DNA of 64,000 bases from an uncultured Nitrospirales bacterium (GTDB lineage Bacteria > Nitrospirota > Nitrospiria > Nitrospirales > UBA8639): contig OX638327.1 of assembly GCA_951812745.1 (NCBI GenBank), forward strand, positions 1,663,914-1,727,913, given 5' to 3'. The notes beneath the pieces are model-generated. The model had not been told where the DNA came from, did no database searches, and saw only the letters and a list, made by a program, of their open reading frames with translations. Each line of letters opens with the position of its first letter. Position 1 is the stretch's first letter. The translations under genes were made by a program, and so were the position numbers. Positions 16,464 to 25,778 of the stretch are shown here, piece by piece.

Positions 16464-17825
16464 TTAGCCCGCTTTGGGCGGAAGAGAGAGGATACGTGCA
16501 ATGGCGCCCGCTGCCGTGGCTCGTACGGCTTCGTTCTGATCGTTCATGAGCGTTTTGAGACGGGGGACCAGTTCTCGTCCACCCACCCTGCCCAATGACC
16601 TGGCGGCTGAAATTCGAGGTTTCGGCACGGGGTCGTTGAGCAGGAGCAATAAAGGCCCCACCACGTCGCGGGCACGGCCATGACCCAATGCTTTCGCCAC
16701 GGAGGAACGCAGGCCCGGATTCTGTTGCCCCATCAATTCCCGCACCGTTCCGGCCACGACGCTGAACGGACTGCTCAACTGCAGCAAGCCCGCCACCGCC
16801 GCAGCCCGCACGCCCATATTGCGATCCTGCAAGGCTTTCATCAATGGAGAAACCGCCCGTTCGGCCTTGAGTTTCCCCAACGTCACGGCAGCCACGCTTC
16901 GGACGGCCGGGACAGGGTCGGCCAGCGCCTTGATCAGAAAGGGAACGCCTTCGGCTGAACCGAGTTTCCCCAGCGAGGCCGCCGCTGCCGCGCGAATCGA
17001 CGGCTGTTTATCACGAAGCCCCTGTTCGAGAAAAGGCAGCCCTTTGGGATCCCCGATTTCCCCGAGCATCCGTAGCGCCGCCCCTCGTTCATAACCCTCC
17101 GGCACGCTGGTCGCCGATTCAACGGTTTGCCAGTGTTCCATCTGCCCGAGTCGATACAACGCCGCGGCAGCCGCAACCTGCACGACCCGTTGCTCATCCT
17201 TGAGCAAAGGACCGATGAGAGGAATCGTCTCGGAATCTCCCCACTGGCCCAAGGCCTTCAAGACCGTGACCCTGACCAATCCCGCCTGATCCCTGAGCGC
17301 GCCGCGAAAACTCTCCGATTGCCGTCCGGCCGGAAACTTCCCGATGCCCTCGGCAACCAACACCCGGATCATGCCTGACCCGTCGCTGAGCCCGTCCTGA
17401 AAATACGGGACAACCTCGTCGGAAGGTATTTCCTTTAATGCCGAATAGGCAGCCCCTCTCACCTGCTCACGCATATCCGCCCTGAAGGGCAGAATACTCT
17501 GGACGGCCAGTTCTCGAAGAAGCCCTTCGTCTTCTCTCTTCCCGACGAATTGGTCATAGACCTCGATGCCTTCCGCAGTTTTTCCAAGCCGTGCCAAACT
17601 CAGCATCTTGAAACGAAAAGCTGCCCGCCGCCAACGCGCATCGCCGAGGAGAGATTCAACGAGTTCTACGGTCCGCTGAAAATCGGCCTGTTCGAACGCC
17701 CGTTCGGCAAGGCCAAGCCTCTCTTCGGGAGACGTTTGGCCCGCAACCGTACCGCCAAGCAACACCACGCCACAGGCCGCCGCCACAAAAAACGCTCCCC
17801 ATATTCCCATGGGCTTATCCCTCAT
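16464..17825 (-). CDS. Secreted HEAT-repeat protein
   Basis: 453 aa. An N-terminal signal segment (IWGAFFVAAACGVVLLGGTVAGQ) precedes a TPR-like helical pair (ERAFEQADFQRTVELVESLL). From about residue 120 on there are nine or ten HEAT/PBS-lyase repeats of about 31 residues, each with the V(R/Q)xxAAxALGxxG pattern, e.g. SIRAAAAASLGKLGS and AVRSVAAVTLGKLKA. Such solenoids are protein-binding scaffolds. It is the last gene of a four-gene operon headed by two cupredoxin-like genes; its start lies 11 bp inside the preceding gene. The role is unknown; perhaps it holds the periplasmic copper proteins together (speculative). Confidence 0.8.
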   Translation of the reverse strand: MRDKPMGIWGAFFVAAACGVVLLGGTVAGQTSPEERLGLAERAFEQADFQRTVELVESLLGDARWRRAAFRFKMLSLARLGKTAEGIEVYDQFVGKREDEGLLRELAVQSILPFRADMREQVRGAAYSALKEIPSDEVVPYFQDGLSDGSGMIRVLVAEGIGKFPAGRQSESFRGALRDQAGLVRVTVLKALGQWGDSETIPLIGPLLKDEQRVVQVAAAAALYRLGQMEHWQTVESATSVPEGYERGAALRMLGEIGDPKGLPFLEQGLRDKQPSIRAAAAASLGKLGSAEGVPFLIKALADPVPAVRSVAAVTLGKLKAERAVSPLMKALQDRNMGVRAAAVAGLLQLSSPFSVVAGTVRELMGQQNPGLRSSVAKALGHGRARDVVGPLLLLLNDPVPKPRISAARSLGRVGGRELVPRLKTLMNDQNEAVRATAAGAIARILSLPPKAG

Positions 17826-18477
17826 CCGCCTGCTTTTCGGTGGCTTGGAACGTGCGATACCCCAACGGGGTTTCGAAAAAATAATCCGGTTGCTGCGAGA
17901 GAATGACTCGCCCGTATTCCACCGACCAATCCCGATCCTGACTCACGAGCTTTAGCAGCAACTGTCGCGCCTCATCGATCCATTGATAATACGTCTCCCG
18001 GCGATCGTGGCGATCCACCACCACTTCATACAACGTGGCTTCCTGGTCGCCGACCATGGCATCGCCGATCCGGGATCGGGACACTTCCCCGTCCAACGTC
18101 ACGGCAAGAGGAAGTACGTAGTCCAGGGTCAAGGGAACCTCCATCACCAGACGGCGTTGGGACAGGATGTACCACACCTGCTGTTTGTCCAGCCGGACGA
18201 TCGTGACCGTGGCATAGCCCAAATCCGTTTTGATCCCTCCCCGATGTTCGATCCGGTAGCGATTCCCTTTCACGAACAATTGAGCGTGTGAGGTTTTCCC
18301 GCCGGTCCGCCACGTCAGACGGGCCGAAAATTCCAGAGCTCCCGAATCCCGTGATGCCCGAACCCCTGTACCGTAAGCATGAATATCGGAAAGGGGCAAG
18401 AGGAACATGTAAAACAGAAAAACGGGAAGGAGCCGAGACCACCCGGATCGGGTTGAACGGAAGACCATGACCACCAT
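17815..18477 (-). CDS. LolA-like periplasmic protein
   Basis: 220 aa. A hydrophobic signal segment (LLPVFLFYMFLLPLSDIHAYG) is followed by an antiparallel beta-sheet pattern reminiscent of the LolA/LolB or DUF4412 fold: LEFSARLTWRTGG, AQLFVKGNRYRIEHR, KQQVWYILSQRRLVMEVP, ATLYEVVVD, RQLLLKLVSQD. Such folds bind lipid or lipoprotein acyl chains. The start is 3 bp after the preceding stop and the end overlaps the HEAT gene, so it is firmly in the operon. The fold assignment is from pattern only. Confidence 0.65.
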   Translation of the reverse strand: MVVMVFRSTRSGWSRLLPVFLFYMFLLPLSDIHAYGTGVRASRDSGALEFSARLTWRTGGKTSHAQLFVKGNRYRIEHRGGIKTDLGYATVTIVRLDKQQVWYILSQRRLVMEVPLTLDYVLPLAVTLDGEVSRSRIGDAMVGDQEATLYEVVVDRHDRRETYYQWIDEARQLLLKLVSQDRDWSVEYGRVILSQQPDYFFETPLGYRTFQATEKQADEG

Positions 18478-18480
18478 GAG

Positions 18481-19389
18481 TTACTGGCGCTCGAGAAGGG
18501 GCTCGATCGTAAATTCCCGGCCCAAGGCCGCGGGGGTGAACCGGGGAGGCGTCCGAACCGTGAGCGCCGTCTTTCGTCGTCCCGGCGAAGGCAACTGGAA
18601 ATCGACCGTCATGTTCCCGGCCGGCTCGATGGTCACTTGCTTCTTGATGACCTGCTTGATGCCGGGATGCCACGCCCGCAGATCATACGTCCCGGGGGGG
18701 ACGTCTTCCATGGAAAATTGCCCGTTCTTGTTAGTCAGCACGTAGTACGGATTGTCCACGGCAATGGCCCAGCTTTGCATATACGCGTGAAATCCACATT
18801 GCATGGCGAACGTCCGGCGCTTTTTGCTCAACTGGAATTGCCGGACCAACGATTCTCCGGGTCTGTGATCATGGGTCGCGTGCAGGTCGCCGCGATGATG
18901 ACGGCGGTTGAAGGGCAGCGGCGAATTGAACAGCACCCGGGTCCCCATGGCGGTCGAGGTCTCGTAGGCCTGGATGTCATGCATCACGGGATCCATATTC
19001 ACCACTTCGATGCCATGCCCGCTGCGCACCACGGTCGTAAAGGGCGAAAAGCGACAATCCCGCGCTTCGACCCGCGGGACGGAAAGCGAAAACGGTTTGC
19101 CTTCCGTGACCCCCTCCAACAACACGACCACGTTCATGACCCGGCCCTGCTCGTTCACCAGAAAATCGCGAAGGAGTCGCCACCCGTTCCCGTTGGAGAT
19201 CCGTCCGCAATATTCGGGATCCGGGAAGATGACCAGGTTATACGCCTTCGGATCCGGCACCGCTCCCGAAAGGGTAACCGTTCCGCGAACCGTTCCGCCT
19301 CCGTCAATCTCTTTGACCTTATATCCCCAAACAGAGGAAACCGGGATCGAGAGGATGAGGCACAAGCCGGTTATCAGAAAAAACTGCAT
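18481..19389 (-). CDS. Secreted cupredoxin-like / carboxypeptidase-regulatory-like protein A
   Basis: 302 aa from ATG 19389, with GGAG 5 bp upstream; a TTG at 19392 is less likely. Signal peptide FFLITGLCLILSIPVSSVWG. A first beta domain begins GGTVRGTVTLSGAVP and includes C61 (YCGRIS). Then comes a cupredoxin-like segment with H137 (MDPVMHDIQAYE) and C198, H201 and M204 (MQCGFHAYMQSW). An Ig-like CarboxypepD_reg segment (NGQFSMEDVPPGTYDLRAWHPG) ends the protein. H...C-x2-H-x2-M is a plausible type 1 copper site. Paralogue of the next gene upstream in the operon. MauL-like plastocyanin/methylamine-utilisation relatives are the nearest known family. Confidence 0.72.
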   Translation of the reverse strand: MQFFLITGLCLILSIPVSSVWGYKVKEIDGGGTVRGTVTLSGAVPDPKAYNLVIFPDPEYCGRISNGNGWRLLRDFLVNEQGRVMNVVVLLEGVTEGKPFSLSVPRVEARDCRFSPFTTVVRSGHGIEVVNMDPVMHDIQAYETSTAMGTRVLFNSPLPFNRRHHRGDLHATHDHRPGESLVRQFQLSKKRRTFAMQCGFHAYMQSWAIAVDNPYYVLTNKNGQFSMEDVPPGTYDLRAWHPGIKQVIKKQVTIEPAGNMTVDFQLPSPGRRKTALTVRTPPRFTPAALGREFTIEPLLERQ

Positions 19390-19404
19390 CAATGCTCCAA
19401 ACCG

Positions 19405-20316
19405 TCAGGGCTGCTGCAGCCTGATCGACGGAATAATTTCCACGCCCTCTCCCAGCAACTCCAGGCCGAAGTGGGGGTTCTCCTGCATTTCATGCACGCT
19501 TCTTCGCTCTTTCACGGATTCATACCGGAAGTCGTGGCTGACCGTACCGTTGGCGGGAACGGTAATTTTCTGCTCCAGGTATTTTTTCATGCCGGCATGC
19601 CAGACCGTCAACGTATACTCGCCCGGAGGCACGTCCGTCAGTTCAAACCGCCCGTCTTCCTTGGTAATGGCATAATAAGGATTCTTGACCACCACGCCCC
19701 AGGAGAACATATAGGGATGGAACCCGCATTGCATGACGAAAAGGTTGCGTCCTTTCCTCAGATGAACTTTCTGAATCATGGGTCTGCCCGGCAAATGCTT
19801 ATGACTGTGCAACATGCCCAAGACCTTGTGAAACGGATTCATGGGCAAGGGTCGATTAAACAGCACCCTGGCGCCGCGCGCCCGGGCGGTTTCGTATCCC
19901 TGGATATCGTGCTCAACGGGGTCCATATTGATCACCGTAATTTCATCCTGGTCGCGCAACACGTTCACGAAAGGCAGGAAATCGCAGTCCATGGCCTCGA
20001 TCAGCACTTTGGGCACACCGAACGGCTTCCCTTGTTCAATCCCGGTGAGCATGACGACCGCGTCTTTGAGGCTGCCGTCCGGACCGATGATGAAATCTTC
20101 CACGATCCGCCATCCCGTGCCCGTGGAAATTCGTCCACAATACACCGCGTCCGGGATCGTCACCAAATTAAAGGCCATTGGACGCGGCTTCTCCCCGGCG
20201 ATCGTCACGTGCCCGTTGATGGTTCCCCCGTTCGTGACTGATATCTCCTCATACGCCCATCCCGGAGACACAAACAACCCCAAGACCAGGCACAACATCC
20301 ACGTCCGCACTGCCAT
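19405..20316 (-). CDS. Secreted cupredoxin-like / carboxypeptidase-regulatory-like protein B
   Basis: 303 aa from ATG 20316, chosen because GGGAGG precedes it by 6 bp; the frame is open about 70 bp further. Signal peptide VRTWMLCLVLGLFVSPGWA. It has the same architecture as protein A, with about half the residues identical around the key motifs: C60 (YCGRIS), C111 (MDCDFLPF), H136 (DPVEHDIQGYE), and C197, H200, M203 (MQCGFHPYMFSW), then a C-terminal CarboxypepD_reg-like segment (DGRFELTDVPPGEYTL). A His-rich insert HSHKH lies at 170-174. It is the first gene of the operon and sits just downstream of the giant oxidase gene and its terminator. Confidence 0.72.
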   Translation of the reverse strand: MAVRTWMLCLVLGLFVSPGWAYEEISVTNGGTINGHVTIAGEKPRPMAFNLVTIPDAVYCGRISTGTGWRIVEDFIIGPDGSLKDAVVMLTGIEQGKPFGVPKVLIEAMDCDFLPFVNVLRDQDEITVINMDPVEHDIQGYETARARGARVLFNRPLPMNPFHKVLGMLHSHKHLPGRPMIQKVHLRKGRNLFVMQCGFHPYMFSWGVVVKNPYYAITKEDGRFELTDVPPGEYTLTVWHAGMKKYLEQKITVPANGTVSHDFRYESVKERRSVHEMQENPHFGLELLGEGVEIIPSIRLQQP

Positions 20317-20390
20317 GAATTCCTCCCTTGACCTTCGATCAATGCCTCTCGTTTGGTGCATCAAAAACCAACGGCTACCCATCAATGCTT

Positions 20391-20430
20391 ATGGAAAAAA
20401 AACGGGGAAGCCGAGATCCGGCTTCCCCGC
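20391..20430 (-). terminator. Rho-independent terminator of the giant oxidase gene
   Basis: On the minus strand CGGGGAAGCCGG pairs with CGGCTTCCCCG (plus 20403-20429, 4-base loop), followed by a run of eight or more T (plus-strand A run at 20394-20402). It isolates the oxidase transcript from the cupredoxin operon, which then needs its own promoter in the 75 bp that remain. Confidence 0.88.
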
Positions 20431-20462
20431 CCTTTCCATCCGCTCGCGTACCCAACCACGTA

Positions 20463-23400
20463 TTATTTGAACGAGATGGGACGAACGCTGCCTCGTTCAG
20501 GTTGAACATCCTTGGCTTCCTTGACTCCCGGGGAAGCCCCGCTCAGCGGGAGAATTCGCTGATCGTTTTTGGACAGCACGCGGAAATAGCCCCATTGCCC
20601 GGACTGGGAATACGGCAAGCGCGCGTTGCTATACACGTAATCTCCCGGCATGGAATACGGGCCACCGGCCGAGGAAATAAACGCGTCGATCCCCTCGGAC
20701 CCTGAAAATTCCACGACGCTGATTTGGTCGGCACCTTCCATGAACGGCTCGATGGGCCATTCATGTTTTTCCAGCGTGAACATGCCGTTCTGTTCGTTGC
20801 TGGCGCCAAACACGTGGATCCGAACCGGATCGCCGGCATGGGCCTCGATAATCGGCGTCGCCGGTTCATTCGGTTCATCCACGTTACAGGGTTGGAACAT
20901 CCGGCCTAACGAACATCCCTGTTCTTCACGATACAGATAGGGTTCGTTCCGGTAATTGACCCCGACCAACCCGGCCACGTTTTGGACGTACGGCATAAAG
21001 CTCGTGCCGATGATATTGTCTTCATCCTGGAAGAACAGGGCCACGTCGCGATAATTGGCCCGATGCTCATTTCCGGGGACTGTCCGATCGACGATCACGT
21101 CGGCGATCCAACTGTTCTTCTCGGAAATGTCGGCCCCGGTCTTCGGATCACGATACTGCGAACCCTTGGGACCGATCACGATCCCGCCGAACAACCCGTT
21201 CCGCGGGTTCATGGCCACGTTACCCCAATCCCACACCAGGGATTGCGTTTCCCCGACGGCCGCATCGGCATAATAGGTATAGGTCCGGCTTTCTCCGGGA
21301 GCCAAGGTTTGATCTCCCGGATTATTCCCCAGGTTCACACCCTGAGAATCCTTGGGATCGAACGCCAGGGAGAAGGCCGAGAACGAAGCCCGGCTCTCTT
21401 TCATCTTGTTGGTGAGTTTCACCTTCAGACAATCACCCACGTTGGCCCGCAAGGTCAGCGGCATGGGCTGGAACTCTCCGGAGACCTTCGCTACTTCCTC
21501 TTCCAAGACGTAGATCTTGGCATCCGGGTTGCGAACTTCGATGGTCCGTTCAAAGTCCACTTCGATGGGTTCCTCCACGTTGGGATTGAACGCCATCTGT
21601 GGATAATCGATCGCCACCACGTTGAAATTCTTTACCGGGGCATCGGCGGGACACAACGGCAACTGCTTCTTGAGGCCCGGTCCGCCAAACGCCGCGTTCG
21701 GCAACGGTTTCAAATCCGGCACTTCCTTATCCAAGACCCGGATCAAACCCCACGAGCCTTCGGACAGCTTCGAGCTCCGGCCGTTGAAATACATGTAATC
21801 CCCGGGTTGAAGTCTGGTCCCGCCGGCCTGAGGTACCACCAGGTCGTACCGTTCGGCAATGCCGATGTGAATGGAATTCTTCCGGTTGGCGTCACCGGCA
21901 TAGCGTTCGGTCAGGAAGTTATGACCGGACACGGTAAAGACGTTACTCTCGTTCATGGTCACGTCGATCAGCCGGAAGACGATGGAATCACCCAGGTACG
22001 CCCGCAACGTGACCGTACTCGGATCCCCGTGCGTACCGCTACTGAACAACTGCGAGGTTTCCGGGTTGTTGGCCAACCGTTGCGCAAAGGGTTCGGCCCG
22101 GAAATTCAAGGCGCCACCCGTGGTATGCGTCCCTCCGTTGAGGAACGGCATCGGCGTCATTTTGATCAGCTCGTTCGCCGGCATTTGGAACGACACGGTT
22201 CGTCCGGCCTCCAACGCCACTTCCACGGGCTGACCCGGAGGATTCCCGGCCGTCACCACGTTGACCGTATGCGGAACCGTATCCATGATTTGCACCATCA
22301 ATTCACGGAAACTCCCGCTCACTCCATAGCCCACGGGCTCCACCGTATGAATATCCATCACCGGACCGGTCCGTTTGGCCTCACCGGTGGACGGATCATG
22401 CCAGGTCGAACCGAACGGCTCGATCAGGAACGAACACACCGCGCCATGGGGCCACGTCGTCCCGCCGAACGCGTGGTCATGACAGAACACGGACCCCACG
22501 TCGGCATCCGCCCAAAAGCGTTGCCGCACGAATTCCACGGTCACGATGTCCCCGACCGGATGATCATGCTCCAATGGGGTCTTGAAGGTGAGAGTCTGCG
22601 ACCCACCACTCGGCGCCGCTTCTCCCCCGCCGGCACCGGGCACTTGTAATTGCTGCCCCACGGAAATCATGTCGGCGTTCGCCAGGCCGTTCAAGCTGAC
22701 CAGGGAGGCTACGTCGGTGCCGTGCTGCATGGCGATCCCGCCGAGGGTGTCCCCGGGGTTCACCGTATACATGCCACCGCCGCCCGCCGAGGCGGATTCG
22801 CCGGAACTCCCGATGGCGACGATACGCTTCACTTCCTTACCTGCAACGTTATCCGCCCCAACCAGAATCACCGTGCCGACGTGATACTGCTTGGCGTTCG
22901 TCACGTGAATCGTCCGGTCACCCTTGCCGGCCGCCTTGGTGAATTTCGCGTTCATGGGCAACGGTAACCCCTTCTCCTTTTTCTTTTCGAATAGGGTAAA
23001 GGGCCGCACGGACTGCTCATACGAAAATCCTGAAATCACCCCGTCGGACGCCTGGTTATCGAACTGCACGAAATGGAAGTGCGTGTTGATCTTCGAAGAT
23101 TGGAAATTCGTAAAGTCGTCGTCCGGCCACTCGCTGGTCAACATCCAATCCATACAATCGTAAATATTGGCGCGGAAGACCAACGGCACCTTCAAATCAT
23201 TATTGTTCCGAATCGCTTCCTCTTCTTCGTGTACCACGTACAACAACCCGTTCGGATCGACCACGGGCGGCTGATCGCCCTGGGCCGCGGACAACTCGAT
23301 CGGGAGCTTGATGAAGTGGATGTTGTACTCCTGGGAACCCGCCCGGTCCGGACACAGGCTCCACCGCCCGTTTTCACCCGGCTTCGCCGGCTTCACGGAC

Positions 23401-25592
23401 GGCTGGCCGTCTTCATCCAGATGGATCATTTCCAGCCACGGGGCAGGATTCCGGTCCGGAGCAAACGGCACCCGTTTGCCGAAATGAGGCGTCAGCCACG
23501 GCCACGCGACTTTGCCCGTTGTCGGCTCGAACCAGATGGGCCGCCGTTTTCCGGCTTCATAGCCCTGCCATTCCGGATGATATTTGGGATTCTCGGTCGT
23601 GCTTTCCTTTTCACTCATCGCACGGTCGCCGTCCCAGACCCAATCGATCACGGTCGCGTCATACGACTTGAGCTGGCCGATCTCGTCTTCCGTATGACCG
23701 GGAAGACCTCGGGTCACTAATTGCATTTCGACCCAATCGTAAATCCGAACCACGGCCGGATCGGCGTTCCAATCGCTTTTTTGGCTGTTGTCGACCAGTT
23801 TGAACTTCTTCCCGAACCAATTCACGGTGGTACCCACCAATTGATCGGAAGTCACCGGACTGGCAATACGCCCGAGACGATCGGGCAACTCGCGAAGTGG
23901 AGCCATGACATCATTTTGAATGCCGGGCTCTTGCAGGGTATTGTAAACCCGCCAGTACCCCCACATGCCGGCCACATAATGGTGCGCCACGTGACAATGG
24001 AACAGAAAGTCACCGGCCAGATATTGACAGAGCCCGGACCCGCACTCGGTTTCCAGGTCCAGCGCTTCGGAGGGCCCGATCACTTCCACGTCCACCCGGT
24101 CCGTCTTGGCACGAATGAGCGGATACTTCACGGGTCCGTTCTGCCCCTTGTGCCACATCGGCATCTGATCCACCGCCCGCGGGCTTCGGGTCCACCGGAT
24201 GGCTCCGCCGTGCGGATGATGCGAATGGAACACTTCGGACCCGCCGTGAACCAGCCGGTACTTGGCGGGATCACCCAAATAACTCCGGGGAATCGTAGGA
24301 CCGGCGTCACCGAAGGTATAGGAACTGTAGGCCATGGATTCATCTTCAAAGCCGAAATACTCGTGTTGCACGTGCATATTGTTGATACCGAACGGTTCGC
24401 TTCGGTAGTTCAGCGCCCTGGCCCCTGGCCGGTAGGCATCGGTCAATGGATCGCGTTGCGGGAGGAAGTCTCCGTGTTTATTCACCGGCCGGAAGGCTTC
24501 ATCGCCCACTTCATGATAAATCAACACGAATTCCCGGAAATCCGGTCCCATGCCGTTTTGAATAATCGCTTGCCAGCCACTCGGCATCTCGGGAGCCGGA
24601 CCCGTTCCCAGCGGATCCAGATACTTCGACCCGGCCGGTTCGACCACAAACACCCCGAACAGACCCATCACGGTCAACTCACGATCATTACTGTAACTGT
24701 GGAACTGCCGGCCCCCTTCCTGGGTATCGGGATGGATATACCATTCCAGATCCACGGGTGTGGTTTCACAATTCTCTTCACATTCTTCATCGGGGCCATA
24801 GGCGATGGCATCCGGGTTCGTCGTCGTCGCGGGCTGGCCGGTTTTGCTCACCACCATGCTGGACCCGTTGACGTGAAGGCTGACGTCTTCACCGAATTCC
24901 AACTGGTTCCGCAGCGTGACTTTCACGCAATCGCCCTGGTTGCCGCGAATCACCAAGGGTTGGATGTATTGACCCTGGATCCCGTTCTTGACGCCACCGG
25001 GATTATGGTGTCCCTCTTCTTCACGCGCTTCCGCGTTCTTGGCTTCCTCTTCCCGGACGTTCTCGATATTCTCCGTCAGCACGTACATATAGCCGGGGTA
25101 GTAATCCAGCCACTGATTCAACGTGATTTCCACGTTGATGGCAGCAATATCGTAATGCTTCACCGGAGCCGCGGCCGGGCATTTTCCACCGCCCGTCATC
25201 GCGACCGGTTCGATGTCGCCATCGGAAGCCAACAGGTAGTTGCCTTTGCCGGCACCGTATTGATGCATCATGGACATGGTGTCGTAGCCACCCGTGGGTG
25301 ATTCAGCCATTTCTTCCTGCATTTGCTGCATCAACCGCTCATGCTGCTTCTCAACAAGCGCGGCGCGTTCGGCTCTCCCCTCTTGGGCATTTTCAACGAT
25401 GGTTTGCCCTTTGAGGCGTTCGGCCCACGCAGGGGACTGGTGATTCATCCCTGAGGTTTGGATCACTGATGCCGAATCGGAAACGTCGGATTCGGCGTTG
25501 GCAAGAGGAAGCACAAAGCACGCCAGGGCTATCAGGCTTCCCCCGGCCAGAAAAGCAAATCGCTTCATGGATAAAGGATTGAAATAAAACAT
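20463..25592 (-). CDS. Giant three-module multicopper oxidase with embedded LysM domain
   Basis: 1709 aa. ATG 25592 has AAGGAGG 8 bp upstream; a signal peptide follows (KRFAFLAGGSLIALACFVLPLANA). Three modules each begin with a CPxxA segment, at C138, C747 and C1314 (CPAAAPVKHYDI, CPDRAGSQEYNI, CPADAPVKNFNV), then a conserved PLVxRxNxxDC stretch. Module 1 has H456-x2-H459-x-H461 (FHSHHPHG) and H532-C533-H534-x3-H538-x4-M543, the canonical last-domain copper motifs. Module 2 has H838-F-H840 (THFHFVQF...DG) and H1038-D-H1040 (FCHDHAF), the canonical first-domain motifs. Module 3 has no such motif. A LysM domain (YTVNPGDTLGGIA) sits at about 942-985 inside module 2. The length and six-cupredoxin look recall ceruloplasmin or MnxG-type manganese oxidases. 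The substrate is unknown. Confidence 0.88.
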   Translation of the reverse strand: MFYFNPLSMKRFAFLAGGSLIALACFVLPLANAESDVSDSASVIQTSGMNHQSPAWAERLKGQTIVENAQEGRAERAALVEKQHERLMQQMQEEMAESPTGGYDTMSMMHQYGAGKGNYLLASDGDIEPVAMTGGGKCPAAAPVKHYDIAAINVEITLNQWLDYYPGYMYVLTENIENVREEEAKNAEAREEEGHHNPGGVKNGIQGQYIQPLVIRGNQGDCVKVTLRNQLEFGEDVSLHVNGSSMVVSKTGQPATTTNPDAIAYGPDEECEENCETTPVDLEWYIHPDTQEGGRQFHSYSNDRELTVMGLFGVFVVEPAGSKYLDPLGTGPAPEMPSGWQAIIQNGMGPDFREFVLIYHEVGDEAFRPVNKHGDFLPQRDPLTDAYRPGARALNYRSEPFGINNMHVQHEYFGFEDESMAYSSYTFGDAGPTIPRSYLGDPAKYRLVHGGSEVFHSHHPHGGAIRWTRSPRAVDQMPMWHKGQNGPVKYPLIRAKTDRVDVEVIGPSEALDLETECGSGLCQYLAGDFLFHCHVAHHYVAGMWGYWRVYNTLQEPGIQNDVMAPLRELPDRLGRIASPVTSDQLVGTTVNWFGKKFKLVDNSQKSDWNADPAVVRIYDWVEMQLVTRGLPGHTEDEIGQLKSYDATVIDWVWDGDRAMSEKESTTENPKYHPEWQGYEAGKRRPIWFEPTTGKVAWPWLTPHFGKRVPFAPDRNPAPWLEMIHLDEDGQPSVKPAKPGENGRWSLCPDRAGSQEYNIHFIKLPIELSAAQGDQPPVVDPNGLLYVVHEEEEAIRNNNDLKVPLVFRANIYDCMDWMLTSEWPDDDFTNFQSSKINTHFHFVQFDNQASDGVISGFSYEQSVRPFTLFEKKKEKGLPLPMNAKFTKAAGKGDRTIHVTNAKQYHVGTVILVGADNVAGKEVKRIVAIGSSGESASAGGGGMYTVNPGDTLGGIAMQHGTDVASLVSLNGLANADMISVGQQLQVPGAGGGEAAPSGGSQTLTFKTPLEHDHPVGDIVTVEFVRQRFWADADVGSVFCHDHAFGGTTWPHGAVCSFLIEPFGSTWHDPSTGEAKRTGPVMDIHTVEPVGYGVSGSFRELMVQIMDTVPHTVNVVTAGNPPGQPVEVALEAGRTVSFQMPANELIKMTPMPFLNGGTHTTGGALNFRAEPFAQRLANNPETSQLFSSGTHGDPSTVTLRAYLGDSIVFRLIDVTMNESNVFTVSGHNFLTERYAGDANRKNSIHIGIAERYDLVVPQAGGTRLQPGDYMYFNGRSSKLSEGSWGLIRVLDKEVPDLKPLPNAAFGGPGLKKQLPLCPADAPVKNFNVVAIDYPQMAFNPNVEEPIEVDFERTIEVRNPDAKIYVLEEEVAKVSGEFQPMPLTLRANVGDCLKVKLTNKMKESRASFSAFSLAFDPKDSQGVNLGNNPGDQTLAPGESRTYTYYADAAVGETQSLVWDWGNVAMNPRNGLFGGIVIGPKGSQYRDPKTGADISEKNSWIADVIVDRTVPGNEHRANYRDVALFFQDEDNIIGTSFMPYVQNVAGLVGVNYRNEPYLYREEQGCSLGRMFQPCNVDEPNEPATPIIEAHAGDPVRIHVFGASNEQNGMFTLEKHEWPIEPFMEGADQISVVEFSGSEGIDAFISSAGGPYSMPGDYVYSNARLPYSQSGQWGYFRVLSKNDQRILPLSGASPGVKEAKDVQPERGSVRPISFK

Positions 25593-25778
25593 GGAACCGC
25601 CTCCTTCAGAAAGTAAACTCTAGCTCTAGGCAGGAAAATGTGCGCAATGGTCGCATACTACTCCCTATGGTAACAGAAGAAAATAACGTTACTGAAAACA
25701 ACCCGGAAGTGTCAAGAGTGCCGGGCCGGAGAAACCGAGGTGAGAAATCGGCGGGCGCAAGAAACCGGACGCGGGTCC
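25593..25778 (-). promoter_or_regulatory. Promoter region of the giant oxidase
   Basis: 186 bp. On the minus strand an exact TTGACA lies at plus 25714-25719, but the 17-18 bp-spaced -10 (TAACGT) is poor. An inverted repeat GGTAAC / GTTAC flanks an A-rich stretch at plus 25668-25694 and could be an operator. No known metal-regulator box is recognised. Confidence 0.3.

Noticed and set aside
18637-20241. 534-codon plus-strand frame
   Set aside because: Antisense of the two cupredoxin-like genes, whose duplicated protein motifs are only explained by the minus strand.
20982-25301. Long plus-strand open frames (about 555 and 526 codons) opposite the giant oxidase
   Set aside because: They are His-, Gly- and Pro-rich antisense shadows of a strongly coding minus-strand gene with signal peptide, domains and a good ribosome site.
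20463-25592. Calling the giant oxidase a manganese oxidase (MnxG)
   Set aside because: Size and motif layout recall MnxG, but no alignment was possible and copper motifs do not define the substrate.
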